A stretch of 64,000 bases of DNA from Bacteroidales bacterium (GTDB taxonomy: Bacteria; Bacteroidota; Bacteroidia; Bacteroidales; UBA932): assembly GCA_017428945.1 (NCBI GenBank), contig JAFRPW010000036.1, positions 62,001 to 126,000 on the forward strand, read 5' to 3'. The notes under the pieces are model-generated. The model did not search any database. It saw nothing but the letters and a program-made list of their open reading frames with translations, and was not told where the DNA came from. Positions 7,005 through 16,129 of this stretch are shown in pieces; within the stretch, counting starts at the first letter, position 1, and each line of letters starts with the position of its first letter. Both the position numbers and the translations under genes were made by a program.

Positions 7005-9740
7005 ATGACTTTCAAGACTCTTGTTTCCCTTACCCTGACCCTCACGTTATGTGCATGTTCAACTCCGTCGGAAAAGGCAGCGAAAGATCTTGCCGGCAGA
7101 ATAGTGCCAGGATACAGGATAGATTTCAAAGAGGTTAAGGGAGATGGGGAGTTTTACAGAATAAGCCCCCGGAAAAACGGCATCCTCATAGAAGGGAACA
7201 ACGCCAATTCCCTCTCCGCCGGCCTGGGCCGGTACCTGGACGATGCCGGGATAGACGTTTCCTGGTACGCATCGCAGGCGGTTGAGGCCCCGGAGGAGAT
7301 GCCTCTCCCGGACAGCATCGTCACATGCGAGGCCATTGTCCCACGCCGCTTCTTCCTCAACTACTGCACATTCGGATACCAGATGGCCTGGTGGCAGTGG
7401 GAGGAGTGGGAACGCCTCATAGACTGGATGGCCCTCCGCGGCGTAAATATGCCCCTGGCCATCACCGGACAGGAAGCCGTCTGGCAGAAGGTCTGGAAAA
7501 AGTACGGCCTCACCGACGACGAAATCCGAAGCTTCTTCACGGGCCCCGCCCATTTGCCATGGCACCGCATGTGCAACATCGACGGAGTTGACGGCCCCCT
7601 GCCGCAGGCCTGGATTGACTCTCAGGCCCGGCTTCAGAAGCAAATCCTTCGCCGGGAAAGGCAGCTTGGGATGAAGCCCGTACTCCCTGCTTTTGCAGGG
7701 CACGTACCCGGTATCCTTGCAGAGAAGTATCCCGATGCTCAGATAACCCCCGTGTCACTATGGGGTGGCTTTTCAGAGAAGAACCGCTGCTATTTCCTGA
7801 GCCCTTCTGACAGCCTCTACCCCCTCATCCAGAAGGATTTCCTCCATGAACAGACTAAGCTGTTCGGCACAGACCATATTTACGGATTCGACCTTTTCAA
7901 TGAGGTGGACTCCCCCTCCTGGGACCCTGAAACGCTGGCAGGAATTGCCCGTAACGCCTACGGAAGCGTTGCCGCAGTGGACCCTGACGCCCTGTGGCTC
8001 CAGATGGGCTGGATGTTCTATTACGACAGCAAGCACTGGACCCCGGAAAACGTAAAGGCATATCTGCAGGCGGTACCCCGGGGGAAGGTCACAATACTTG
8101 ACTATTACACCGAGCATACGCCCATCTGGCCTTTGACGGAGGGCTTCTATGGGCAGCCCTATATATTCTGCTACCTGGGCAACTTCGGCGGGAACACCCG
8201 TCTGGCGGGGCCTTTCCGGAAAGAGAGCGCCCGCATTACGGATGCCCTCACCGAGGGCGGCGCCGCAGGCATCGGCTGCACCCTGGAAGGCTTCGGCATA
8301 AACCGGTGGATGTACGAGTACGTCCTCTCCCGCGCCTGGAATACCGGCGTTTCGGACGATGAGTGGCTCTCCGGCCTGGACCGCCGCCACCACAGCCCGG
8401 ACGGCTTCTGGAAGTCCATGGCCGACAGCGTGTATCTCAGGGGAGCGTCCTCCGAGGGAGTGCTAATGTGCGACCGCCCGTCCACGGAAGGCTACCACAG
8501 CTGGAGGGTGGCTCACCGTACGCCCTATGAGACAGACGTCCTGGAACGCGCCTTCCGGAGGCTTCTGGACCACGGCGGCAGCTCTGCAATCTACAGGGCC
8601 GACGTTGCCCAAATAGGCTGCCAGGTACTCGGGAACCGTTTTCCTGCCTTGAGGGACGCCTTTGTGGCCGCCTGCCGGGACGGCCTTCGGGACCAGGCTC
8701 TTGCCCTGGGCCGGGAGATGCTGGACCTGCTTGCAAGGGCCGACAACCTTGCCTCCACGCACCCGGAACTTAGGATGGACACATGGCTCCGCCGCGCGGA
8801 GAGCTGGGCGGCCTATGAAGAGGAAAAGTCCTATTACCGCCACAATGCATGGCACCTTGTGACAACATGGGGAGACTCCGAGCGCCTCAACGACTACGCA
8901 AACCGTCTCTGGGGCGGCCTCACGCGGGATTATTACCTCCCCCGCTGGAAGATGTTCGTGGAAAGGATGCTGGACGGCACATACGACAAGGACTCCTTCA
9001 ACCGGGACTGCTGGGAGATGGAGCAGGGCACAGTGGCCTCGGCGCCCATGATTGAAGACGATGCACTCACACTCATGACATACAACGTGGGCGTGTTCTC
9101 CAAATACAAGGACAGCCTTCAGGACGTGGCGGAACTTATCCGGGAGGAAGGCGCCTCGCTGGTTTCCCTGAACGAGCTGGACAGCTGCAACCGCCGGCAC
9201 AACGTGTTTCAGCTGGATCTGCTGGCCGGAGCTCTTGGCTATGAGGGCCACTTTGCCAGCGCCTTCAACTTCGCCGGCGGCGCATATGGCAACGGCGTGG
9301 TGAGCTCCCTGCCTATACTGTCCCGCAGCCGTGCAGACCTTCCCAAACTTGACGGTTCCGAACCCAGGAGCGTAGCCGTTGTGGAGACGCCACAGTGCGT
9401 ATTTGCATCGGTCCACCTGGACTTCAAGGGCTTGCAGCTGGAACAGGCAAAGATTGTAAACGATTGGTTTACCAAGCACTATTCCGGCTTCTCCAAACCC
9501 GTTTTCCTCTGCGGGGACATGAACGCCGTCCCCGGCAGCCCGGCAATCCGGGAACTGGAAAAGTGCTGGACACGGCTCTCTCCGGAAGCCCCCACTTTCC
9601 CGGGCAACGGCAAATGCATCGACTACATAATGGCCCTCAAATCCGCCGGGCAGGTCCAGGTGCTGGACGCCCGCGTGATCACCGGCCGCACCGCCGACTA
9701 TTCCGACCACTGCCCCGTAATTGTTACTATTCGTCCCTGA
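7005..9740 (+). CDS. GH89 alpha-N-acetylglucosaminidase fused to an endonuclease/exonuclease/phosphatase domain
   Basis: A 911-residue lipoprotein (ATG at 7005; signal ending LCAC). Residues ~20-680 are a NAGLU-type GH89 enzyme that removes terminal alpha-GlcNAc. The expected catalytic glutamates are E300 in the FNE motif and E428 in TLEGFG, spaced almost as in human NAGLU (E316/E446). Residues ~690-911 are a separate EEP-fold domain with all core metal and catalytic positions visible: N694 (YNVG), E724 (NELD), D838 and N840 (GDMNAVPGSP), and D901-H902 (SDH). EEP relatives in exported proteins are often nucleases or phospho(di)esterases. The fusion suggests a substrate carrying both alpha-GlcNAc and a phosphodiester, which is inference. 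The gene end overlaps the converging PIN gene by 14 bp. Confidence 0.88.
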   Translation: MTFKTLVSLTLTLTLCACSTPSEKAAKDLAGRIVPGYRIDFKEVKGDGEFYRISPRKNGILIEGNNANSLSAGLGRYLDDAGIDVSWYASQAVEAPEEMPLPDSIVTCEAIVPRRFFLNYCTFGYQMAWWQWEEWERLIDWMALRGVNMPLAITGQEAVWQKVWKKYGLTDDEIRSFFTGPAHLPWHRMCNIDGVDGPLPQAWIDSQARLQKQILRRERQLGMKPVLPAFAGHVPGILAEKYPDAQITPVSLWGGFSEKNRCYFLSPSDSLYPLIQKDFLHEQTKLFGTDHIYGFDLFNEVDSPSWDPETLAGIARNAYGSVAAVDPDALWLQMGWMFYYDSKHWTPENVKAYLQAVPRGKVTILDYYTEHTPIWPLTEGFYGQPYIFCYLGNFGGNTRLAGPFRKESARITDALTEGGAAGIGCTLEGFGINRWMYEYVLSRAWNTGVSDDEWLSGLDRRHHSPDGFWKSMADSVYLRGASSEGVLMCDRPSTEGYHSWRVAHRTPYETDVLERAFRRLLDHGGSSAIYRADVAQIGCQVLGNRFPALRDAFVAACRDGLRDQALALGREMLDLLARADNLASTHPELRMDTWLRRAESWAAYEEEKSYYRHNAWHLVTTWGDSERLNDYANRLWGGLTRDYYLPRWKMFVERMLDGTYDKDSFNRDCWEMEQGTVASAPMIEDDALTLMTYNVGVFSKYKDSLQDVAELIREEGASLVSLNELDSCNRRHNVFQLDLLAGALGYEGHFASAFNFAGGAYGNGVVSSLPILSRSRADLPKLDGSEPRSVAVVETPQCVFASVHLDFKGLQLEQAKIVNDWFTKHYSGFSKPVFLCGDMNAVPGSPAIRELEKCWTRLSPEAPTFPGNGKCIDYIMALKSAGQVQVLDARVITGRTADYSDHCPVIVTIRP

Positions 9741-10167
9741 TTTCCATTCCCGCCACAAACTCCGAAGGAGTCATGACCGTCATTGGGCAGAAAGGAGAGT
9801 TTAGCTTGAATAGTGCGTTATCCCTTGTGATGAAAAAGTCGCAGACGCCGTTGTATGCGCTGCCGTACTGGGCGTCGTCCTCAAAGTCCCCGGTGGGGTT
9901 GCCGATTGCCCACAGGAGGTCTAATTCATCTATTGCAAGGATCCTGATAAAAGAGCGGAGAAATTGGATAGCGCTTTTGAATGCGTTGAAGCTCAGCCCA
10001 TTTTTACTTGCAGTAAAATGAGCATCTATAATACTCTGAGTAGTTATATAGCCATCGAATATGCCGGCCTTGGCAGCTCCGAAAAGCGTTTTTGCGACCC
10101 CGTTGCCAGGACGTTCTTCAAGAAGCATATCCAGAAGAACATTTGTGTCTATGAATACCTTTGCCAT
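9727..10167 (-). CDS. vapC: PIN-domain ribonuclease toxin (VapC-like)
   Basis: A 146-residue PIN protein starting MAKVFIDTNVLLDML, with the first conserved Asp in FIDTN, a later acidic cluster (GDFEDDAQYGSA) and ITRD near the C-terminus. This is the usual Asp constellation of the metal-dependent PIN ribonucleases, which cleave tRNA or mRNA when freed from antitoxin. The ATG at 10167 shares one base with the antitoxin stop (TGATG), so the two are translationally coupled. It converges on the GH89 gene and overlaps it by 14 bp. Confidence 0.85.
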   Translation of the reverse strand: MAKVFIDTNVLLDMLLEERPGNGVAKTLFGAAKAGIFDGYITTQSIIDAHFTASKNGLSFNAFKSAIQFLRSFIRILAIDELDLLWAIGNPTGDFEDDAQYGSAYNGVCDFFITRDNALFKLNSPFCPMTVMTPSEFVAGMEIRDE

Positions 10168-10433
10168 CACTTACTAAGTATATAAGCCAATCTATCATCA
10201 GATTCCAGCATCTCTTTAGAAGGAGCCGGGATTATGCCGCTCAGGGATTCTACCAGCGGGTCTATCTTAAAGTCTTTGGGCAACTTTGGAATTGGTACCT
10301 TCGTTGCCTCAATAAGTGCATTTTCCACAAATGCATTCACTGAAATATTCTGGCTTTTGGCGCGGTATTTCACACGCTCCATGACATCCGGCCTTAGCCG
10401 GATAACCGTCTGTACCCTACCTGTGTTTTCCAT
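10167..10433 (-). CDS. Ribbon-helix-helix-type antitoxin
   Basis: An 88-residue protein beginning MENTGRVQTVIRLRPDVMER. The short beta-strand (VQTVIRLRP) and two helices (VMERVKYRAKSQ, SVNAFVENALIEA) are typical of a ribbon-helix-helix DNA-binding N-terminus. A Pro-rich linker and a C-terminal tail probably wrap the PIN toxin. The ATG at 10433 is preferred because two upstream in-frame ATGs (10445, 10463) lie at or upstream of the predicted transcription start. Such antitoxins bind their own promoter; see the palindrome at 10434. Confidence 0.8.
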   Translation of the reverse strand: MENTGRVQTVIRLRPDVMERVKYRAKSQNISVNAFVENALIEATKVPIPKLPKDFKIDPLVESLSGIIPAPSKEMLESDDRLAYILSK

Positions 10434-10482
10434 AAATGATATCATTTTTGCAAATGTAATCATTTTTAATTAAGAATACAAA
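10434..10482 (-). promoter_or_regulatory. Promoter and palindromic operators of the toxin-antitoxin operon
   Basis: On the minus strand TTTG (10482-10479) and TACATTTG (10458-10451) are 20 bp apart, a consensus promoter. A perfect 14-bp palindrome AAATGATATCATTT (10434-10447) sits between the -7 box and the start codon. A second, imperfect copy AAATGTAATCATTT (10452-10465) overlaps the -7 box, 18 bp centre to centre. This fits autorepression by the antitoxin. Confidence 0.7.
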
Positions 10483-10483
10483 C

Positions 10484-10514
10484 AATGACGGCCCGGGGAT
10501 TCCGGGCCGTCATT
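10484..10514 (-). terminator. Terminator of the SusE-like lipoprotein gene
   Basis: A 13-bp stem (aatgacggcccgg with ccgggccgtcatt) encloses a 5-nt loop. On the minus strand it is followed by a T-rich tail (GTTTGTATT). The -33 box of the toxin-antitoxin promoter lies directly beside it. Confidence 0.7.
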
Positions 10515-10541
10515 ATTAAGAACTATGGTTCAGGGTTGCTC

Positions 10542-12770
10542 CTATTCGGGAATTGTAACTTTGGTGACTTCATTCTGGGCGAAGACCCTGATTTCCAGTT
10601 TGCCGCCATTAACGTCAAAGGTTCCGGTAAAGGTAACCTTGGCTCCCTTAGGAAGGGTCTGTGAAGGTTTGAACCTGACATGGAGCGGGAATGTGCCAGT
10701 TGCATCAGAGATGGTGATAATCTGGCTGCTCTTACTGTTGACAACATCAGCTTCAAGAGTAACATCCTCAAGGTATACTCTGCGGTACATGAGGCCATTT
10801 ACGTCAGTGAAGCTTGCAAGGGTGCCGGTGACGGGTTTGGGCTGCTCGTCTGCAGGAGCAGCTGCAACTGTGGCATAAGAGAAATCAAGATAATTGATAG
10901 TGGGACGTCCGCCGTCAAGCCTGCACATACCGGTGATAACACCTGAAATCTTATCACCAACCGCTAAAGTATGATCCGCGCCGCTAAACTTCAAAGTTTT
11001 ACCTTTTTCAGAATAAAAGCGGAGTGCGCCACTCTCATCCTCAAGATAAATGTGCTGGGTGCCAAGGATATAGTTCACATACAAGCCATCGAAGACGCCG
11101 GCAAAGTTAGCGTTAGTTGACGAAGTGCAAAGTGCCTGGATGTCACTCATGGTCATATGGGGAACAACCCTGCCAATGGCGCTTTCCTCGAAAATCTTTA
11201 CCTGTTTTTTCTCATTATAAGGAGTGACAATGGCCGTAACGTCAAAGATAGATCCTTTCTTGATCAGCGTAGACAGGGCTACGTTGGTGTAGAACGGCAT
11301 ACTGGCTTCTCCCTGATAGATGGAGGATTCACCCTTCTTCTGGATGTCGTCGCCAGCGTAGACATTCGTGAGCTTTACCCTTCTGCTGATGAGTTTGTCA
11401 AAACTCCTAAGAACCTCAGCTATGGTCATTTCCAGAGGTGCAGGGACCTCTCCCTGGCCAAATGTAATGTCTTCCTGCTTGAAAGTAAGACTTGAGATTT
11501 CAGGGAGACCGTTAAAGTTCTGGACCTTACCCTCAAAGTAGCCGGAGAGCTTGACTCCGGGCTGGAGGCCGGAATTGGCCAGATAGAGAAGCATGGCTGA
11601 AGTGGCATCCTCAAGGAAGACGTTGCTTCCGCTTACATATGTTACCAGGATATCGTTCAGGATACCCTTGAAATCGGCCGTTGCTTTATTTTCTGCAGGC
11701 ATGAGGGCCACGAGGTCTGCAAGGGTGAGAACCTTGACAAGGTCTCCGGTCTTGTCCATCCTGGCAACAGCCTTGTTGGGATTAAGAGTCAGGGTGTAAA
11801 CGCCATCCTCGCCGATTACGATATTGGGTGAGCCGGGGGCGGCGGTAACGGCAAATTCCTTGCCCAGTTCAGGAGTGCCCTTTTCAGGAATACCGTAGGC
11901 GATATCCCAGGCGGCATCCTTGCGGAACTTGAATTCCTCTCCGGCTTTGGCCTCAAGGCCTTCCAGAGTGTAAACGCCATCCTGGCCTGTCATAGCAAAA
12001 TCCTTGTCCCAGTTTGAACCGTTGATTGTTCCGATGACGGACCACTTGCCGTTGAGGTCAGGTTTGCTGAAGCTGGCGGTTCCGGTGCCTATTGCATCGT
12101 TACCGATGGCGGCGTTGAAAATTGCGGTGTACTCCTGACCGGGAGTCAGAACATCAGGATTGAGGGTTACCTGAATCTCTCCGTGCCTCTCTCCCTTTGC
12201 AATCTTGAGCTCAGGGATGGTAAGAGCTTCTGCAGGCATTGTGGACTTGGCGTCAAGGGTAATTGTCACAAGTGTTTCTTCCTTGACTTCCTTGGTGGCA
12301 TCCACCTTGAGCATGCAGATGTTGTTCACGAATTCGGGATCTGCGCTGAAACGGAAGGTAACAGGGTCTTCAGGCTTTGTGAAAGAGATGGTAACCTTCT
12401 GCTGGAGGGGAACATCGTTCACCTTTGCGCCGAAGACGGCCTTGTACTCCTTGCCGCCTTCGAGGGCGTCGATTCCGGAGATCTTCACCCTGGCGGTAGC
12501 TTCCTTTGAACCCGCAGCCACCTTTACGGAAGCGGCGAAGTCAAGGCTGCCGGCAGGGAAGGTGGACGCATTGTCCAGGAATATGGCCACCTCAATGTCT
12601 GCAGGGGCCGCCTTGTCACCGGTAACGGTCACTGTGGCCTCCAGGGAAGAGTTGAACGTAGCATCTGCGGAAATGGTATAGTTCACCAGTTCCGGCAGAT
12701 CCTCCTCACAAGCCGCAAAAGTGAATGCGGCAAGTCCGAGGGTGAAAAAATACTTTAAGAATTTCTTCAT
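10542..12770 (-). CDS. SusE-like multidomain surface lipoprotein
   Basis: A 742-residue lipoprotein. The ATG at 12770 gives a signal ending FAAC then EEDLPE. It begins with two SusE-like Ig modules in tandem (YTISADATFNSS..., then FRFSADPEFVNN...). A starch-binding SusE/SusF-like module follows (GKWSVIGTINGSNW ... FKFRKDAAWDIAYG). The remainder reads as repeated DUF5689/OB-fold-like domains (~390-740). The first half closely parallels the lipoprotein at 4467, but the propeller-like C-terminus is replaced by more OB-like modules. It probably binds glycans or glycoproteins at the outer membrane. It is transcribed alone, divergently from polA. Confidence 0.7.
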   Translation of the reverse strand: MKKFLKYFFTLGLAAFTFAACEEDLPELVNYTISADATFNSSLEATVTVTGDKAAPADIEVAIFLDNASTFPAGSLDFAASVKVAAGSKEATARVKISGIDALEGGKEYKAVFGAKVNDVPLQQKVTISFTKPEDPVTFRFSADPEFVNNICMLKVDATKEVKEETLVTITLDAKSTMPAEALTIPELKIAKGERHGEIQVTLNPDVLTPGQEYTAIFNAAIGNDAIGTGTASFSKPDLNGKWSVIGTINGSNWDKDFAMTGQDGVYTLEGLEAKAGEEFKFRKDAAWDIAYGIPEKGTPELGKEFAVTAAPGSPNIVIGEDGVYTLTLNPNKAVARMDKTGDLVKVLTLADLVALMPAENKATADFKGILNDILVTYVSGSNVFLEDATSAMLLYLANSGLQPGVKLSGYFEGKVQNFNGLPEISSLTFKQEDITFGQGEVPAPLEMTIAEVLRSFDKLISRRVKLTNVYAGDDIQKKGESSIYQGEASMPFYTNVALSTLIKKGSIFDVTAIVTPYNEKKQVKIFEESAIGRVVPHMTMSDIQALCTSSTNANFAGVFDGLYVNYILGTQHIYLEDESGALRFYSEKGKTLKFSGADHTLAVGDKISGVITGMCRLDGGRPTINYLDFSYATVAAAPADEQPKPVTGTLASFTDVNGLMYRRVYLEDVTLEADVVNSKSSQIITISDATGTFPLHVRFKPSQTLPKGAKVTFTGTFDVNGGKLEIRVFAQNEVTKVTIPE

Positions 12771-12829
12771 GGTTAATAAAAAGCTTTGGTTATTTAGTTT
12801 ATAGTTGTGGCAATTTGCGACATACATCG

Positions 12830-12863
12830 CAAATATATAAAAAAATCTCATTATTTGGCACAA
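12830..12863 (-). promoter_or_regulatory. Promoter of the lipoprotein gene starting at 12770
   Basis: Minus-strand TATATTTG at 12837-12830, with TTG at 12863-12861, 23 bp upstream of the box. The leader is about 55 nt and does not contain the ACTGTGGT repeat seen at the other lipoprotein genes. Confidence 0.5.
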
Positions 12864-12919
12864 TTATGCATAAATGCATAGCCGCACCGTGACTTCCCGC
12901 CTAAATCGAAAAAAATTAC

Positions 12920-12927
12920 TATCTTTG
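12920..12927 (+). promoter_or_regulatory. -7 box of the polA operon
   Basis: TATCTTTG matches TAnnTTTG. Only 6 nt separate it from the polA ATG, so the transcript would be almost leaderless. No clear -33 TTTG is visible. Confidence 0.55.
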
Positions 12928-12933
12928 AAAGTT

Positions 12934-15561
12934 ATGCCTAAACTACTTCTCATAGACGGGCACGCGCTGGTGTTCAAGATGTACTACGCATTCCTGCGAA
13001 GGCCCATGATCAACTCCAAAGGGGCGGATATGTCCATCCTCTTCGGCTTCACGAAATACCTTCTGGAGCTGTTCCAGAGGGAGACCCCCACGCATGTAGC
13101 CGTGGCCTTCGACCCCCCGGGAGGCACATTCCGCAACCAGATGTACCCGGAGTACAAAGGCACCCGCCCTCCCACTCCGCAGCTCATCATAGACGCCCTG
13201 GAGCCCCTCACGGAACTTGTGAAAGCCATGAACATCCCCGTAGTCATGGTCCCGGGCTTCGAGGCCGACGACGTCCTTGGCTCCATCGCCACCCAGTACG
13301 GCGGCTCGTCACTTGACGTTTTCATGCTCACCCCGGACAAGGACTACGGCCAACTCATACGCGAGCACGTTTTCCAGCTCAAACCCGGCAAGGCAGGCTC
13401 GGAGACAGAGCTCGTTGGCGTGAGCCAGCTATGTGAAAAATGGGGCATACAGAACCCTTCGCAGGTCATTGACATGCTGGCAATCTGCGGCGACTCCGCA
13501 GACAACGTACCCGGAGTGAAAGGCGTCGGAGAAGTAGGCGCGGCAAAGCTCATAGCCAAATACGGCTCGCTGGAGAATATCTACGACCACCTTGATGAGC
13601 TGTCAGAAAAACAAGCCGCCATGTTCCGCGAGGCAGAGCCCCACATGGCCCTGTCCAAGGCCCTTGTCACCATCAAGACGGACATGGAACTCCCGGTCAC
13701 CCTTGACGACATGCAGTACACCGGGCAGTTCCAGCCGCGGCTCAGGGAGTTGTTCGATTTTTATGAGTTCTCCTCGTTAAAGCGATTCCTGGAAGGCAGG
13801 ATTGCTTTAGGGGAAAGCCAGCCGTTACGCGAAAATGACCTGTTTTTTGAGCCCAAAACGTGTGACGCGTGGCAAATTGCCGCCAATAAACCTGGAACCA
13901 TCGGCATTGTGACCATCGCGGAAGGCGACGGCATCTTCGCCCCTATCAAAAGCATCGTCATCTCCGACGGAGAAAACTCCGCCGTCATTGCCGGCACCGA
14001 CCGGCAATCCCTCAAAGCCCTCCTGGAGGACGATACCATTGAAAAATGCGGAGCAGACCTCAAGAAGCAGGCGAACCAGCTGCATCACGCCGGCATAGAG
14101 CTCAAAGGCCGGTGGAACGACGTCAAACTCATGCACTACGTAACGGACCCCGAGCGCAGCCACGACCCCGTCCAGCTCTGCAAGACCCTCCTCGGGATAG
14201 ACCTTGAGGCCGCACCGGAAACCGCCGTCACCGGTTCCCTTTTTGACGATGAACCCGAGGAGGACAACACCGCCCGCCTCAAGGAAGCCGCTGCAATGGT
14301 GCTGCTTTCACGTAAGCTCCGGGAAAACCTTCCGGACTTCTACGACAAGATGGAGGAACCCCTCTCCAAGGTGCTTGCCGCCATGGAAAGGGACGGCGTG
14401 AAGGTAGACCTTGGCCAGATCCGAGACTTTGCCGACGGCCTCCGCCGGGAGATAGCCATCCGGGAAGACCACATCCGGGAGATGGCCGGGGACCATAGCC
14501 TTAACATATCGTCCCCCAAACAGGTGGGAGACCTCCTTTTTGACAAACTCAAGCTGGACCCCAAGGCCAAAAAGAGCGCCAGGGGGCAGTACAGCACCGA
14601 CGAGGCCACGCTCCTTGAGATTGCGGACCGGCACCCCATCGTGAATGAAATCCTGGAATTCCGGGCGGTGAAAAAGCTGCTGTCTACGTACATCGAGCCC
14701 TTCCCCTCCTACGTTTCGGAGGTCGACGGCCGCGTCCATACCACCTTCAACCAGGCGCTTACGGCAACGGGAAGGCTTTCCAGCTCCAACCCCAACCTGC
14801 AGAACATCCCCATCCGCACGGAAAGGGGCAAGGAGATCCGAAAGGCCTTCATCCCGGGGACGCCGGACGGGCTCATCGTCAGTGCCGATTACTCCCAGAT
14901 AGAGCTTCGCATAATGGCCCACCTGAGCGGCGACGCCCATCTCCTGCAGGCATTCCGGGACGGGGTGGACGTCCATGCCGCCACGGCGGCCAAGATCTTC
15001 GGTATCCCCGTGAGCGAGGTCACGCGCGAGCAGAGGGGCATGGCCAAGACTGCCAACTTCGGCATAATGTACGGGATATCGTCCTTCGGTCTGGCGCAGA
15101 GGCTGCAGCTGGGACGCAAAGAGGCCAAAGCCCTGATTGACGGGTACTTCGAGAGCTTCCCCGCCATCAAGGATTTCATCGCCGGGAACGTGGAATTCGC
15201 CAGGAAGAACGGCTACGTTGAGACCCTGTTCGGAAGGCGCCGGTACCTCCCGGACATAAACGCCCGCAACGCCACCGTCCGTGCCCTGGCGGAAAGAAAC
15301 GCCGTCAACGCCCCCATCCAGGGGACATCGGCCGATATTATCAAGCTGGCCATGATAGGCGTGGCCTCCCGCATGAAGGAAGCCGGCCTCCGAAGCCGCA
15401 TGGTCCTTCAGATACACGACGAACTCCTTTTCGATGCCGTCCCTTCCGAGGTAGAGGCCCTTAAAGAGATTGTTGTGGACGTAATGGAAAACGTAGTCAA
15501 ACTGAACGTTCCCCTCACGGTGGAATGCTCATCGGGCAAAAACTGGCTGGAAGCACACTGA
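12934..15561 (+). CDS. polA: DNA polymerase I
   Basis: An 875-residue PolA. The ATG at 12934 begins MPKLLLIDGHALVFK, the usual start of the 5'-3' exonuclease. That domain (~1-290) keeps its Asp motifs (ADD, DKDYG, GDSADNVPGVKGVG). The middle domain (~300-450) lacks a recognisable DxE proofreading motif (the region reads GIVTIAEGDG), so 3'-5' exonuclease activity is probably absent. The polymerase domain has motif A DYSQIELR (D652), motif B RGMAKTANFGIMYG and motif C QIHDELLFD (D829). It fills gaps in repair and removes Okazaki primers. It is followed after 1 bp by a sigma-factor gene. Residues ~350-360 contain a palindromic repeat shared with the GH2 gene (13981-14013). Confidence 0.95.
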   Translation: MPKLLLIDGHALVFKMYYAFLRRPMINSKGADMSILFGFTKYLLELFQRETPTHVAVAFDPPGGTFRNQMYPEYKGTRPPTPQLIIDALEPLTELVKAMNIPVVMVPGFEADDVLGSIATQYGGSSLDVFMLTPDKDYGQLIREHVFQLKPGKAGSETELVGVSQLCEKWGIQNPSQVIDMLAICGDSADNVPGVKGVGEVGAAKLIAKYGSLENIYDHLDELSEKQAAMFREAEPHMALSKALVTIKTDMELPVTLDDMQYTGQFQPRLRELFDFYEFSSLKRFLEGRIALGESQPLRENDLFFEPKTCDAWQIAANKPGTIGIVTIAEGDGIFAPIKSIVISDGENSAVIAGTDRQSLKALLEDDTIEKCGADLKKQANQLHHAGIELKGRWNDVKLMHYVTDPERSHDPVQLCKTLLGIDLEAAPETAVTGSLFDDEPEEDNTARLKEAAAMVLLSRKLRENLPDFYDKMEEPLSKVLAAMERDGVKVDLGQIRDFADGLRREIAIREDHIREMAGDHSLNISSPKQVGDLLFDKLKLDPKAKKSARGQYSTDEATLLEIADRHPIVNEILEFRAVKKLLSTYIEPFPSYVSEVDGRVHTTFNQALTATGRLSSSNPNLQNIPIRTERGKEIRKAFIPGTPDGLIVSADYSQIELRIMAHLSGDAHLLQAFRDGVDVHAATAAKIFGIPVSEVTREQRGMAKTANFGIMYGISSFGLAQRLQLGRKEAKALIDGYFESFPAIKDFIAGNVEFARKNGYVETLFGRRRYLPDINARNATVRALAERNAVNAPIQGTSADIIKLAMIGVASRMKEAGLRSRMVLQIHDELLFDAVPSEVEALKEIVVDVMENVVKLNVPLTVECSSGKNWLEAH
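13981..14013 (+). repeat. Dispersed palindromic repeat inside polA
   Basis: A 33-bp element with a perfect 8-bp stem (ATTGCCGG at 13987-13994, CCGGCAAT at 14001-14008). It is identical at 29 of 33 positions to 22148-22180 in the GH2 gene. It is read in frame (AVIAGTDRQSL) and lies in the degenerate exonuclease domain. Confidence 0.6.
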
Positions 15562-15562
15562 T

Positions 15563-16129
15563 ATGGAAACCGACATTCACCTTATAATGAGCGCCATCCA
15601 AGGCGACCAGACCGCATACCGGGAAATATACCAGATATACGAAAAGGCCGTCCGCGGACGCGTAAGCGGCTATTTCAAATGGAAGGCCGATGTTGACGAC
15701 GTCACCATGGAAACCTTCCAGAAGGCCTTTGGGGCGCTGGGAAGCTTTGACACGTCCCGGGAATTCCGCCCCTGGCTCCTCACCATCGCCACACGTACCG
15801 CACTGGACCACCTGGGCCAGATAAAGAGGGAGGACGAGAAGAAGGAAGGCTTCCTCCTCAAGGCATCGGAAGGGGCCGACGGCGAAAGCGAACTCACGGA
15901 GACCACCCCGGAAGAGGAAATCATCCAGGACGAGGTCCACTCCCGCCTCATGCAATACATAGACGAGCTCCCGTCCCTGTACAAGGACGTCATGATAAAG
16001 TACATGATAGAAGAGCTTGAGTACGAAGAAATTGCCCGTGAGCTGGACCTTGAGCTGAATACCGTGCGCACCCGCATACGCCGCGGCAAGCAGCACCTTG
16101 CGGAAATGATGCTGAGAGGGGAAGTATGA
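15563..16129 (+). CDS. ECF-type RNA polymerase sigma factor
   Basis: A 188-residue sigma-70-family protein. Region 2 (~10-90) has the typical DDVTMETFQKAF and FRPWLLTIATRTALDHL motifs. Region 4 (~125-185) has LPSLYKDVMIKYMIEELEYEEIARELDLELNTVRTRIRRG, split by eye into its helices. It directs RNA polymerase to a specific promoter set, not identifiable here. No anti-sigma gene is adjacent, which is unusual for the ECF group. It starts 1 bp after polA and overlaps rsmG by 4 bp (ATGA), so all three genes are co-transcribed. Confidence 0.88.
   Translation: METDIHLIMSAIQGDQTAYREIYQIYEKAVRGRVSGYFKWKADVDDVTMETFQKAFGALGSFDTSREFRPWLLTIATRTALDHLGQIKREDEKKEGFLLKASEGADGESELTETTPEEEIIQDEVHSRLMQYIDELPSLYKDVMIKYMIEELEYEEIARELDLELNTVRTRIRRGKQHLAEMMLRGEV

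Noticed and set aside
8463..9758. Long open frame antisense to the GH89 gene
   Set aside because: It has no recognisable domain and follows from the codon bias of the sense gene. Similar antisense frames occur opposite polA, GH3, GH31, GH36 and AsmA.
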